Positions 39,017-51,374 of a stretch of 64,000 bases of DNA are shown piece after piece (positions within the stretch are counted from its first letter, which is position 1; the number at the start of each line of letters is the position of its first letter). The stretch is from positions 25,372,727 to 25,436,726 of the forward strand of contig CM044958.1 in the NCBI GenBank assembly GCA_024516035.1. Direction: 5' to 3'. Made by a program: the position numbers and the translations under genes. The stretch is from Bactericera cockerelli (taxonomy: Eukaryota; Arthropoda; Insecta; Hemiptera; Triozidae). The notes below the pieces were generated by a model, which was not told the origin of the DNA, did no database searches, and saw only the letters and a program-made list of their open reading frames with translations.

Positions 39017-42000
39017 AATCACTGGACAAGGCAAGAGTCCATTAAACATTGGATCTGCTTATTGGTCCATTTAGCTTCCACCACCCGAAAATAGGTAATT
39101 GGTCATCATTATTTTCGCTTATAACATGAGAATTGTCTAACAAAGCTTGACATTAGATATTATTTAACCGTTGTCGACCTTGCTTGAACACTCACTTGGG
39201 TATTTATATACGAGTACAGTCATATTGTAGATCCTATATACAAATTTATAATGTATCAGATCAGATATCTCCCCCGCTAGCTCACTCTAAGAGTGATTTC
39301 ATGTCTATTTTTATGCCTAAGCATTTGCTACCAGGCACCGAAGTAATAGGTATGTTGGTATCTTTATTTCAGGTATATGTAGTAAATTATAATAATTATG
39401 ATCATAGAGTATCAAGGGCAGACTTAATCTTACGAGTTGACTGCGTACAAAATATTTTTCTACATAATAATATATAAAAAGAAAGCAACATTCTACCAAG
39501 TCTTATAAAATATTTTCTTTTAACTACAGGACCATACATTTTTTTTATTTATTATTTTTATTTTAGAGTGCAATACAAAACAGATGTATGTCAATTACAA
39601 TGAAACTTGACAGACACCCAATCACATTATAATACACTTATACTCGTACTTTCTCAATGTGTATCGTACAATTTGTACAATACATATAAAATAGGTACAA
39701 ATGTATAATGTATATACTACCAAAAGAAATTTTACACCAAACCATGAAGAAGTCTTTTCTGACAAGAAAAATATATTTATTAGTATTAATTAGTTTTATA
39801 CTAATTTTAAAACTAATGAACCGTTTCAGAATATCAAGGATTGGACCATTCTTCGAACGGAATTGATCCCCCATTCCACCGTCTGTATGCATATTTATGA
39901 CTATCAATATTACTATTAGTCAGTCTGTTGTTATTATTATTAATCTACCCACCAAGAACATAATAAATAAACCAATCCTCTATTTTACTCTCCACGTACC
40001 AATTGGTAAATCGAGCAGAGTCCATCTGGTCACCAGGCAGTCTACTCGGGATCAAAGTTATGAAATTTGAGAACTTGGCACACTTTTAAACTTTGTCGTC
40101 TCCTCTCGAAAGGAACTCTTCCAGCTGTTCTCAAACCTTTTGAACCATGAAATAAACATATACCTTACATGTTTGTGTCAAGAAGTGACGGCCTCATAAA
40201 GTGAAGGGATAGTTTTCTACATAATAATATATATAAAGAGAAAGCAACATTGTGCCAGTAAGGTGGGAATTCACATCCACACAATAGCAGAATATTTTCA
40301 TAGCCGATTAGTTAGAATTCCAGGTATTTGGAATTTCCACTGGTCAGTTTCATGATATGGATCTATGAAGTATTCCATCCGATCTCTCTCCCTTTCGTGG
40401 TAAGTGAAAAAAACGCACTTTTTGAAAACCCACCCCAACTTTACAAAGGTTTTAAGGCCAACACATTTTTTGGGTGATTTTTTTTGTAAAGTTCAGAAAA
40501 CAAAGGGACAAAATTGCGCTCCTTACCACGAAAACAGAGAGCGAAGGAATGAAATACTTCAGAGATATACTCCTATTCAAAATGACCGTTTCTACCTACC
40601 ACTAAACATATCACACGACTTTCTATTACATTTTATATAAGTCATGCTTTTATATTTATTTTCATGACCAAAGAAATACCATTTTTGTTGTTTATAAAAC
40701 AATTTAATTTAAAAACTATAGTTTAACATCCTATTTTTTAAAAAAAAAACGTAGCCAGATTTTTTTATCTTTAAGATAGGTCCACATTTTATGAACCGCT
40801 TTTACACAGAAATGTAAACTACACCTTTTTACATCAATGAGTAATCATCTACTTAAAAAAAGTCATAAAAAAGTTATCTTGCTTATAAATCTGTATCGCG
40901 ACTTGCAATCTGTTGTAATTGAGACAGATACCAGTCTAACCTGAACTTGGTTTGAAATGTCCAAATTATGATTGACATTACCAATCGAGGAGTCTCGCTA
41001 TGGACTATGGACCAATGAAACTAGGCAGATATGTGATCATCTACATAGTAGATACTATGTATTTCAAAATACTCATCTACTTGTATGTTGAATGAAGAAG
41101 AAATTTGTGGAGTTCAGTTTAATAAAGATTTATTTACATTTTTTCTTGGTGGAGGGTAGGACCTCTATGTATCGTAGGTACTAACTCGTCTACTTGCACA
41201 TTGGATCAATGTATCACATAATGCACTATTGTAAAGCCCTCTTCTCGCTACCACCTTTCGCGGTGGTGTGTTTCTCAAGAAGATCTGTGACAAGTCTTGT
41301 TTTCAAAAGGCCATATAAATTTAAGACTAAGGGTTGGGTGGAAGAGATTGCCATAGGCAATAACCCCGCTCTTTAGTTCGGACATCTGTATGTATTTTAT
41401 CTATGTTTTTTATTTTTTCTTTTCTTGTTTATGTTGTTCTAAATTTTGTTTTTTTAATTTGTATAATCACTTGTTTGTACATAATGCCCTATTAATAAAG
41501 AGTTACATAATAATAATAAGACTATAGATAGATTTCCTGGTATTGTACGGCAAGTGACCGAAGATTATTTTAATATTTTGCTATCTCCTACCAATTTTTC
41601 CGAACAATGCGGTCGCACAAATAGAGATTATTTTTCCCGAGTCTCTATACTTAAGTCTTTTGTCAACTGTCTTGGCTTTGAAATTACCTACGCACTGTCC
41701 AGATAGCAATTCATGTAAAGTGTGACCGGTACCGTTACCTAGTTATCATATATTTATATTTTATATTCCCTGGACATTGATGTACAATCTGTACATGAAA
41801 CTTGAAATGCTATTCATGGAGTAGAAATCTTACTATTGTAAATCTCATACCTTACTATTGTAAATCCAACCAACCCTCACGTAATCTCTTAGTTGGCGCC
41901 CCTTATCTTATCACTGGACATACTATGACCATGACTGAGCATGATCTATAAAAAACATAGATATTCTATTTAAGACTCGGTATATCATGTTGGTATGGTC

Positions 42001-42436
42001 AGAGGTCAAAGTAGTCCTGGTCGCCTCTAGGGTTAAATCTCAACTGTAGTTTCGTCCAAGAGCTGTCATTGTATGATCTAGTATTCTAGTTCTACTATCT
42101 TTTTCTATTCATGAGATAAAAATGTGAACTTCTGACATCGCTCTATGCAGAAAGAAGTGTGAATGTATTACGAGAACAAACTTTGATTTGATACAAATGA
42201 TCATACAAGTTTAGAACTTGATTAAATTTTGTCGCGGGAAAGGATTGACTCTATGGATATTTGGATGTTATGGTGCTTCTAAGTCAAGAGATATTGTGTT
42301 TTTGACTGGAACATGAATGATGATTATCAAATTCCTGAAATTATCTCACTGGAGAAAGCACAAATTTTTCATCGTCACCAATGACAGTTTCATTGTGGTC
42401 GAGCTCTATCCATGAGATCCGTTTTTCAAAAGTTAA
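39017..42436. other. No gene recognised
   Basis: Except for the 3' retroelement end at 41329, only AT-rich DNA and repeat scraps are seen, such as ACACGACTTTCTATTACA at about 40615 and a T/A run near 39540. Confidence 0.45.
41329..41520 (+). mobile_element. 3' retroelement end, GGGTTGGGTGGAAGAG family
   Basis: Same head and CCCGCTCTTTAG block, ending ATTAATAAAGAG with an ATAATAAT tail. Confidence 0.6.
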
Positions 42437-42446
42437 TCTTTTAATT

Positions 42447-42720
42447 AGCCAGCGTCGATGGCATGCATGTTGAATACACCGGTTCCCTTCAGAACACCGA
42501 AGTTAAGCGACATCCAGCGAGGTTAAGACTTGGATGGGTGACCATTCAAATTCTAATTCTCGTGACGCTGGCTTTTCCCGGCCCCACTCAGGCTGGGTGA
42601 AGTCAATGTGAGTAGCAGGTTTGTGAGTTTCCTGCGAATGGAGGGTAAAACCCCCGTCGTGATATGACCATGGCAGTTGAAAGCGACGTTAAACCCCCCA
42701 AAAAAAAAAAAAAAAAAAAA
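42447..42720 (+). mobile_element. 5S rRNA-derived SINE, copy 2 (full length)
   Basis: Same 5S-like head, body and poly(A) tail (about 42701-42720) as copy 1, with a small GCATGCATG difference. Flanked by the 10-bp duplication TCTTTTAATT (42437-42446 and 42721-42730), the mark of LINE-driven retroposition. Confidence 0.92.
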
Positions 42721-43901
42721 TCTTTTAATTGAGCTTTTCCAAAAATAGTGGAATATTTAGCGAAGTACAAGTCCGATTGAGCTGAAGTTCCTAATGACAG
42801 TGTATAAGGGTTTTTAATATTTTCAATATGTACATCCTTTTAAAGTTGAGTTTTTTTACAATTTTTTTTAAGGAGATGTGGTAAAATCTGTTTACGAACA
42901 CTAGATTTTACCCTATTGATGTGAGTACTAAGATGCGGACACCGGTGCATCATTCCCACTAAAAGCCACCTATCCACCTAAGTATCTGATTCCGGAACCG
43001 TACACTTACGAGTAGTTCAACCTTTCGTGTCTTATCATAGAGAAGCTTAAAGGTATTTGATATTTGAAAAGCAATGTATAAAGGAACTACCAGTACATCA
43101 CCATCAAATATTAATTTCACCAAACACGGCCATGCCTCGGTGAACGCACCGCAGGCCTTGCTGCAATGCAGATAGTGGTCTATACAGGGTGGACCAAAAA
43201 AACGTTTACACCCGTTAATGGTAGATTACTGACGACATTTCTAGCCCAGATCTGCAATCCGTTTTTTCGGATTCGCCTTTATAACTGCACAAAGTGATTT
43301 TTTGCAACTTTCTGAAAAAGTCCGACTTTGGCTTATTCTTCAGGTCAGTACTTTTTTCCTGTTTAAGATGAGTTGATTCTGAACAATTCTGCAGAAAGCC
43401 AACAAAATTTCGATGTTTCTAGTTACGCTACTTTGTTTTTTACGGTTTGGTTTGGCATCTTTTTTGACACCTGAATAGAAAAAAAATTCTCATGTAAGTT
43501 TTTTAAACTTTGAAACACTCAAGATTTGCCCGAGCAAATTTTGGCACAGACATGGGCAAGTTTGATAAAAGTTGGCGGCCAACCCAAGGATGCTAAAAAA
43601 TAATTTTACGATTTTTTATCACGTGATCTTCTGGGAAAACAAAGCAGGTAAGACTCAAAAAATGATGTTCAAAATCTTAAAAGTGTTGACCGTGTAGGGT
43701 CGTCTTGTAATCAAAGAGTAATTAGCTATTTATGTCTGATAATTATTTTCCTTGGAATTAAAAGGCCAGTCAAATGAATGATTGTTTGTTTCTCGATGAT
43801 AGTTTTCAAGCATATTTTTCTGCATTCTATGAAATATTATCTTTAAACTTCTTGAGTTTTTTTAGTACAAGTTACATAATTAATATTATTCGGATGCTGA
43901 A

Positions 43902-44144
43902 ATGGCAGATATGCATTTAGCATATGGAGCTGCCAACAGGAACATTTGGGATCACGTGAAAAACATAGTTTATGAAATACCAGTGAAGACGCAAGAGTAG
44001 CAGAATCTGGTAACAAGAATGCTGTTGGCATTCGATGACCTGACAGAAAAACCTGGAATCTTCCGGAACATTCGACGGAACATGATGAAGAGGTTCAACC
44101 TTTGCATCCAGGAAGGTGGACGCCACTTCCAACAGTTCCTCTGA
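43902..44144 (+). pseudogene. Tc1/mariner-like transposase C-terminal fragment
   Basis: 81 codons with one internal stop (TAG 43998-44000). The end, GIFRNIRRNMMKRFNLCIQE then GGRHFQQFL and a stop, resembles the C-terminus of insect Tc1/mariner-group transposases (pattern Arg-rich helix, Cys-Ile, Gly-Gly, His-Phe, Leu). No DDE catalytic part is found nearby, so it is non-functional. Confidence 0.6.
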
Positions 44145-44158
44145 GGGAATTGAGAAGG

Positions 44159-44160
<2 letters not shown>

Positions 44161-44200
<40 letters not shown>
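44161..44200. repeat. GA microsatellite
   Basis: About 20 GA units inside the mariner-type relic. Confidence 0.95.
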
Positions 44201-44206
<6 letters not shown>

Positions 44207-45792
44207 CAAGAAGGTAGAAGGTAGAGGGGCAGTTCTGAGTTAGAAATAAGGTACTAAAGTCACCATTGGTTTTAAAAAATTGTGTGAGGAGAATCCATAG
44301 AGTGTACTATGGCTAAATAAAAAATGGCAACAGTCTTTTTTATTTTGTAGTCATGAATTTTTTGCTGGCTCTGGCGTTCAGACCGGGGTGGGATCTTCCG
44401 CATGGCAAGTGACCAGCTTACCACTGAGCTAATCGTGCGCTTCTAATCGTTTCTCATTGAACATAATAACACAAAATGTTTTTTTTTAAATACCTTTTTG
44501 TTTATATCAAAATAGTATAAAACATAATAAAGACTGCAAAAGTTTATTAATTTTACAAAATATTATCTTGTTTTTTTTCAAGATTTCTATTAAGAGCTGG
44601 CAATTGGTAAATATTTGTTATTTAATTAGTATTGTTTATGATAGAAGAACCTACCTACATATTTACCTGGCTTCATTTCATAAACTCTATTTTCGTTTGG
44701 AAAATTCGCTAATTTTTTTTCTCTCGTAGGGAAGCATGAGAAAAACCATCCTTACATTATCAAGGCAGTCTCTCAGGGGCTTACATGAATAATAATTATG
44801 GGTATTGTGATAACAATAGTATCTGATATAACTCAATTTACAGATGGTATTACCCCCAAAAAAACCATAAGTTGTTGGTGTTACAACAGGTCAGATACAG
44901 GTATGAATAAAATATTCCATGAGATTTTTTTAATAATTAAAATAATATTGACCGCCGAGAGTTGAACCTCGGTCATGCGACTAACACTCTTAGCACTACC
45001 ACATCTAGCTAACACCACTGACAATCTGAAAAGCACGAAAATAATCATTTGAATTTTCCTAAACTGGCTGATGAAGGCATGTGAGACCGCGGTATTCAAA
45101 AAAAGCAATGTAAACAATTTTTGTAAACAATACAAGACGCCCTTACACAGTCTACAGCTAGAGGATTTTTGAAGAGTTTTTGGCAAACATCTAATAATTT
45201 TTCCCAGAAGATCACGTGATAAAAAATCGTAAAATTATTTTTTAGCATCCTCGGGGCGGCCGCCAACTTTTATCAAACTTGCCCGTGTCTGTGCCAAAAT
45301 TTGTTCGGACAAATGTCGAGTGTTTTATTTAGTAAAAAAGTTTTTTCGTGTGTTTTTTTCTGTTCAGGTGTAAAAAAATATGACAAACCAAACCGTAGAA
45401 AACAAAGTAGTGTAACTAGAAACATCGAAATTTTGTTGGCTTTCTGCAGAATTGTTCAGAATCAACTCATCTTAAACAGGAAAAAACTACTGACCTGAAG
45501 AATAAGCCAAAGTCGGACTTTTTCAGAAAGTAGCAAAAAATCACTTTGTGCAGTTATAAAGGCGAATCGGAAAAAAAGGATTGCAGATCCGGCCTGGAAA
45601 TGTCGTCAGTAATCTACCATTAACGGGTGTAAACGTTTTTTTTGGTCCACCCTGTAGAAACAGAAGATTAGATTGTCCAAGTCCTAAGATGTGCTGCGTT
45701 CCATAGAGCACATTGCATACTTATACAATAATGCAGGCGTATTTCGTTCAGTATTTTACTGTGCATTTTTTGTACATTTATTTTATGCATTA

Positions 45793-45991
45793 GTTAAGCG
45801 ACATCCAGCGTGGTTAAGACTTGGATGGGTGACCATTCAAATTCTAATTCTCGTGACGCTGGCTAATCCCGGCACCACTCAGGCTGGGTGAGGTCAATGT
45901 GAGTAGCAGGTTTATGAGTTTCCTGCGAATGGAGGGTAAAACCCCCGTCGTGATATGACCATGGCAGTTGAAAGCGACGTTAAACCCCACT

Positions 45992-46015
<24 letters not shown>
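45793..46015 (+). mobile_element. 5S rRNA-derived SINE, copy 3 (5'-truncated)
   Basis: Begins inside the 5S part at GTTAAGCGACATCC and runs through the body to a poly(A) tail. Flanked by TTATGCATTA (45783-45792 and 46016-46025). The truncation with intact duplication fits incomplete reverse transcription at the target. Confidence 0.92.
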
Positions 46016-46022
<7 letters not shown>

Positions 46023-46033
46023 TTATTTTTATA

Positions 46034-46898
46034 CAGTGTGGGGCAAAAGTCTGGAAACCCCTGAATAACTTTCGAATGGCTTCTTCGGTAAAATTAAAAT
46101 TTTGTAAGGTAAACCGGTCTAATAAGACCTTCTTTTAGAGTGGGGCCGATTTTTGTTACCGGCCCCCATGCGGGGCCAGGGGAGCCAACTTCCTTTTTTT
46201 AAATACGAACCCCTACCTTGCGATACATTTTTGGAAAGGTCTTTAAATAAAAAATACATTGGTGCAAATTTTATTTTTTTTAATATTAACTGTTTGCAAA
46301 TGGCGTCTAACTTTGTGTATGCAGTAAAGTCTGGAAACCCCTGAGTATCTTTTGAAAGGACTTCCTCAGTAACTTTAAAATTGTACACGGTAAGTCAGGG
46401 TAATAAGACCTTTCCAAAAATGTAACCCAAGGTGGGGTTTCGTATTTAAAAAAATGAAGTTGGCTCCCCTGGCCCCGACATGGGGGCCGGTAACAAAAAT
46501 CGGCCCCACTCTAAAAGAAGGTCTTATTAGCCCGGTTTACCTTACAAAATTTTAATTTTACCGGGAAAGCCTTTTCGAAAGATATACAGGGGTTTCCAGA
46601 CCCTACTACATACACAAAGTTGGACGCCATATGCAAACAGTTAATATTAAAAAATAAAATTTGCACCAATGTATTTCTTATTTAAAGACCTTTTCAAAAA
46701 TGTATCCCAAGGTGGGGGTTCTGATTTTAAAAAAAAATGAAGTTGGCCCCCCTGGCCTCGACATGGAGACCGGTAACAAAAATCGACCCCACTCTAAAAG
46801 AAGGCCTTATTAGCCCGGTTCACTGTACAAAATTTTAACTTTACCGAAGAAGCCATTCGAAAGTTATTCGGGGGTTTCCAGACTTTTGCCCCACCCTG
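46034..46898. mobile_element. Palindromic TA-flanked element with several nested arms
   Basis: Ends CAGTGTGGGGCAAAAGTCTG and its reverse complement (one change), each next to TA (46032-46033, 46899-46900). The interior is built of about three alternately oriented copies of one roughly 290-bp block: GTCTGGAAACCCCTGA recurs near 46050 and 46330 and inverted near 46590 and 46880, and CCCCACTCTAAAAGAAGG-type blocks alternate. No frame is coding. It lies 9 bp after the duplication of 5S SINE copy 3. Confidence 0.82.
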
Positions 46899-47294
46899 TA
46901 TACATACTTTTATTATTAATTTGGAAATAATACAAAAAAATTCTACAAAATATTATCTATGAGTTCCCTAGGACATTATCTAAATAATACAGAGAGAGCA
47001 CAATAGCCCTGCACTACTGACAATATAGAAATATTGACCATTGACCATCTAATGCAATATGTGTAATTGTGTATTTGTGTAATTTGAACAGTGCCGGTGA
47101 AAATAAAACTGGATCATTTTTGAAAATCACGGAATTTGAACATAAAATTCAAATTCTTTTCTTACTGTATAGTAGTAAAACTCTATCATGTGTTGCCATT
47201 GGGATTTAATTAAGGACCCTTTTTCTGAAGAAAAGCAAAAATAAATAATGGCATTGTATTGTTTCTAACCCTAGTACTCTACACCTGAAGAATG

Positions 47295-47949
47295 GGACGA
47301 CACCTGATTCCGTCCCGCAAATTTTTTCTCTCAGGTAGTCGATACTTAATTCCGTCCCGAACCTCTCAGATCAATCACTGAATTCCGTCCCGTCACTTAT
47401 CTTATGCACCTATGTACTATGTACATAAGTACCTGATATTATGTATTAATATGAACATGAAACTTGCATTTACCTAACCCTACTCTATTCTTGAGGCATG
47501 GCCTTCTATGTATCTTACCTAACCCTACTATATTCTTGAGGCATGGCCTTCTATGTATCTTACCTAACCCTACTATATTCTTGAGGCATGGCCTTCTATG
47601 TATTTTACCTAACCCTACTATAAACCTGAGGCATTGCCTTTTATGTATCTTACCTAACCCTACTCTAAATTTATGTTTTGACTTTTAATGTTTTTTTTTT
47701 TTTTTTTTTTGAATTGTACTTTTATATTATTTTACGTGATTGAAAATAAACGGATGAAAAATATCGAATTTATAATTTATGTATTTATTTATTTATTTAT
47801 GTATATAGGACGGAACAAATGGGACGGAATCGGGTATTGAACCCTTACGATGACCGGACGGAATCAGGTGTTAAAATATTGACGGGACGGAATCGACGGG
47901 ACGGAATAAGGTGAAAAAAAGGTAAATGGGACGGAAAAGGGTGCCTCCC
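47295..47949. mobile_element. GG-ended TIR element enclosing a 45-bp minisatellite, element 1
   Basis: An exact 8-bp duplication GAAGAATG (47287-47294 and 47950-47957) flanks 22-bp imperfect inverted ends, GGACGACACCTGATTCCGTC and GGGAGGCACCCTTTTCCGTC, each continuing CC. Motif ATTCCGTCCCG repeats inside each arm in inverted orientation. The middle is a 45-bp tandem repeat, then a T run. Non-coding. An 8-bp duplication suits hAT, P or Merlin groups; the GG start favours none with certainty. Confidence 0.8.
47466..47680. repeat. 45-bp minisatellite inside TIR element 1
   Basis: About 4.7 units containing CTTACCTAACCCTACTATAT, TCTTGAGGCATGGCCTTC and TATGTAT. Homologous in reverse complement to the array at 54361-54690. 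Confidence 0.93.
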
Positions 47950-47957
47950 GAAGAATG

Positions 47958-49411
47958 GGCCTACAATGCTCTATACGTCATACGTATTTCTCTGGCCCTG
48001 TGTATGTATGTATTTTTTTTTATTATTTTTTTTTTTTTCTACTATAAATTGAAACAAAATTACAAAATAGAAGTATGGTAAAGCAGACGAGGGTCGGTTG
48101 GTAGCGAATTAAAACGGTGCCAAGTGTTCCCAATTTCTCTCAGTTAATATAGTTGTTTAGTCCACGATAATTTGTTCTGTTATATATATGTATTATTATA
48201 ACTCACTTCTTCTGAGGGTATCCTTAACTGATTTGTCAAATTGACAGTGGGGAACCATCACGACCCAGGCTTGACCACCCAATGCCTTTTGTTTCTTCAG
48301 TATCCTTCTCTGTAGGGTATTTATTGGGGTCTGTCTTGGATCAATTTCTTTAATCTGTTGTCTCGCAAAGAGGATTAGATACATTTATCTTCTCATTTGT
48401 GTCACCAAATCGGGAGAAATAAAGTTGATGGATTAATCACTCTTCACACGATCCTTTTATAATAAAATTGGTCTTCGTTCATGTGTTTGTTCCAGGCATT
48501 TACATTTACATATTTAGTTTTCTTTCTTATTGCATTAAAAGTATAAGCAAGTCTCACGTGTAGGTCAGGATTGTGAACTGTTATCATTAGACTTTAAATC
48601 CTCTGGTAGACTTAAAATCTTCTGGAGCTTGAATGTAGAAAAAAAAAGTTACTCTGTTCAACACTATCACATACAGTTGGTGGCATATAATAAAAATGAA
48701 TTCCTCCTAAACGCAATCGGCAAGCACTACCATAATCTAATGAGAGATAGATTCGATATTGTGTTACAAAAAGCCACTGCCGTAAGATTTTAGCCCTTGA
48801 TTTGACCTTCTTTCACCTTCTTAAGACTCACTGTTTGGATGGCAATCCTAGTATTATTCTTACTCAACGTTGTTTAACATAATAATATGTGCTTGAGATC
48901 TAATGTCATGTGCATCGCCTTTCATGTATTGTGGTTCTTCCCTATTTCATTTTGATGTCTTCCCTCCTAAATTCTAAAAGAATCGGTGCCACACATTTGT
49001 TGTTTATCTTGAAACATAATCTTCAGTCATTGTTTTTAATTAATTATTCCTTTCTGAAATCTAGTTCAGCTCTAACATGTCCTAATTCTGATCACCCCAG
49101 GGAATCTTATTTCTGAAGAAATCCCATCAGTTTCTAACATTTAGTATCTGGTTTCAATTCACCAGATTTTATGTTCCTCTTAAGTTTTTAAACAACAAAA
49201 TTTGTTCTCTTCACAACCGGAATTCTTGGAATCGAAATGTTAAAATCTACTCTTGCCTCATTGCAGAAGGCAAATGTCATTCCCTCTAGGAATGTCCTCT
49301 ATTTGGTTGAAAAGAGGATTTTTTTTTATTGCTGAGATTTTATCATACCTAAATAAGATAATGGAAACTGGATTTACAATATAGATTCAGAAATATATCC
49401 TCAGCAAAGAC
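47958..49411. other. No gene recognised
   Basis: AT-rich. The - strand frame at 48196-48384 is preceded by no clear splice signals and matches nothing I know. Confidence 0.4.
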
Positions 49412-49579
49412 TATAATAATAATATTGCCTTACTTATACTGCCCGATTGTGGACTGTGAAGTCCCATTATTCCAGCAGTAAACTCAAGACGTAATAACTT
49501 GCCATGGCCCGGCTGGGTTTCGAACCCGCGATCTCTGGATTCACAGAGTGTCGCCTTTACCACTGTGCTACCGGGACAA
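49412..49579 (-). mobile_element. tRNA-like SINE, family 1, antisense
   Basis: Antisense: ATTATTCCAGCAGTAAACTC, then CCGGCTGGGTTTCGAACCCG and ACCACTGTGCTACCGGGACA, with an ATAAT tail at its left. Confidence 0.82.
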
Positions 49580-51140
49580 TATTTGACACCTTTATTCGGT
49601 CTAGTTCCACAATAAACTGCTCGTTAGTACCCCTACTGTACTGAAGAGCTCCATTATAGTACTGAAAAGTTAGTGTCTCCATTGTATCTCTCTCAGGAAA
49701 ATCTTCCCGGGCTCCGGTCGATGTATGTACTTATAGATAATTTTTCTCTCTTCTTCTGTTTCAGGTAAATATCATCAACATTATTCATTTCTCTCTTGCC
49801 AATTTTATCGTAAGTTCCTTTTTAAATTATAACAAGGTCTCATACTCATTAGGTATACATATTACAAGGTAAGATTACCCTCTTTCATTGTATGAGGCAG
49901 CGAGCTTATCACTGATCTATAGCCAAGGGTTGCTACTAGAATGACCTAGCTCAGACAGTGCAAAATTAAATTAAATATTCTTCATGTTCACTATGTCCCA
50001 CTTCGTCACTCTTCCTGATGCTTCTAGAAATGCAATGCCGTCATGATGTGAGCTCTCACTACTGCAGTATCAGCTGAACACTCGCTCTATAGGACCATAA
50101 CCCAAATATCGTAAAACATTCCGTTACCCACAAAAATGTGTGAGTGTCCCTGTGGGCCATCTTCCAAAATTATCTCCCATAACAGCAGCATTCAAGACGC
50201 GCGACGCGGGGACGTATACCTCTCTTTTCGCTCTGTTATTAGTGTCTGTTGTGTGTGTGTGTGTCGTTTGATGCATTTGAGTTGCAAAGAAAGCAAAATA
50301 TTTCGTCTTTGTCTCTGGCGAGTCTGACTCTTACATGTGAGATAAAATTTCAAAACACGTGTTTCAGTTAAATATTGAAATAATAACTTAAAATATGGAT
50401 TTTATCTTACTTCTTAGTGTTTTAAAATTAAATAAAAATAAGCCCTTTGCCGCACTCCTACTGCCACGAGTCATCAGTGTCATAACTCTTGAACGGTTAA
50501 GCAGTAACAGGAGCTGTAGCTAGGATATGTTCTCCAACTCCCGCCTCCCAGAAGGAGATAGTAACGTGAAATTTTGTACACCTTACAAGCATTTCAGCGT
50601 AGCTGTAGGTATTTTAAATGCTAACTAGTAGATCTACCTGTCTTCAAAAGTCCAACATAATCCTGACTTCAAATTTTTTTCTAGAGTTGACTCTTTCTTT
50701 CTCGAAAGTCTTAAAATTATGCAAAATGAATGCATCATTTACTTTCTAATAATACCATAAAACGTAAAACAAAATAAACGAATACTCATCACATTGAAAA
50801 GACGTTTTTTAAAAGCTATCTGTGAGATTAAAATCGATAGTTTATTTTGTCTTTCCAGTTTTTTTCTAATCTGAGAACAATATTTTTTTGTAAAAAAAAA
50901 TTAACTTGGACTTCTATTTATGTTAGACATTATCCACAAATACTATGGATGCAATGAAATTGCAATCTTGAGTAGAAGTACAAGATATTAATAAAGTAAG
51001 AGATTCTGAAATTGAACAAATAATAGATCTTACAAAGATAAATACGAGTGAAATGTGAACCATTAAAACAATAAAAAATAAACTTATTGGAAGAAAGCTA
51101 GAGTGAACTATTACCTATATTTGAAACCCAAACCTACCAG
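49580..51140. other. No gene recognised
   Basis: Sequence before the coding exon at 51141. A GT run at about 50245 and ordinary AT-rich DNA; a short open piece at 50136-50327 lacks splice signals. Confidence 0.45.
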
Positions 51141-51374
51141 TTTGGTAGCCAAAAGTCAAAATTTGCCATGCATTCCTGTTTCCCTCCCTTGGCCACACTA
51201 AGCATCAGGGACCGACCTTTGCAAAGTCCCCCCATCCTACCCCAGGCTCCGGCCCTGCACAGGAAATCCCTCACGTCCTATGAGGAGGACCCCAGACAGA
51301 ATGGCGGCGGCAGGCTAGAAATCCTGGAGGACCTGGACCTGTACTATATCCGGCAGATTGCTCACAATAGAAAG
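51141..51374 (+). CDS. Internal coding exon of an unrecognised + strand gene
   Basis: A GC-rich open stretch in AT-rich DNA ending at CACAATAGAAAG then GTAAGC (GT 51375). With the acceptor CCTACCAG at 51139-51140 it has 78 codons in phase 0. An alternative acceptor (CATCAG, exon from 51209) would give phase 2. The C-terminal part is strongly coding-like: SLTSYEEDPRQNGGGRLEI then LEDLDLYYIRQIAHNRK, preceded by a proline-rich SPPILPQAPA. I do not recognise the protein. Neighbouring exons on the same strand may be the candidates at 23129 and 24507 upstream and others beyond the window. Confidence 0.6.

Larger units (their letters stand above)
43185..45654. mobile_element. Tc1/mariner-type relic with terminal inverted repeats of about 450 bp
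   Basis: Ends CAGGGTGGACC / GGTCCACCCTG directly flanked by TA (43183-43184 and 45655-45656). The left arm (about 43185-43639) and right arm (about 45199-45654) are near-perfect reverse complements. The interior holds a transposase tail (43902-44144), a GA microsatellite (44161-44200) and two antisense tRNA-like pieces (about 44356-44445 and 44945-45010). TA flanks and CAG ends are typical of the IS630-Tc1-mariner group; arms this long are not. Confidence 0.85.

Noticed and set aside
47464..47688. A 15-residue repeat protein
   Set aside because: The 45-bp minisatellite lies inside a transposon and has no gene signals; the homologous array at 54 kb is not open in a matching way.
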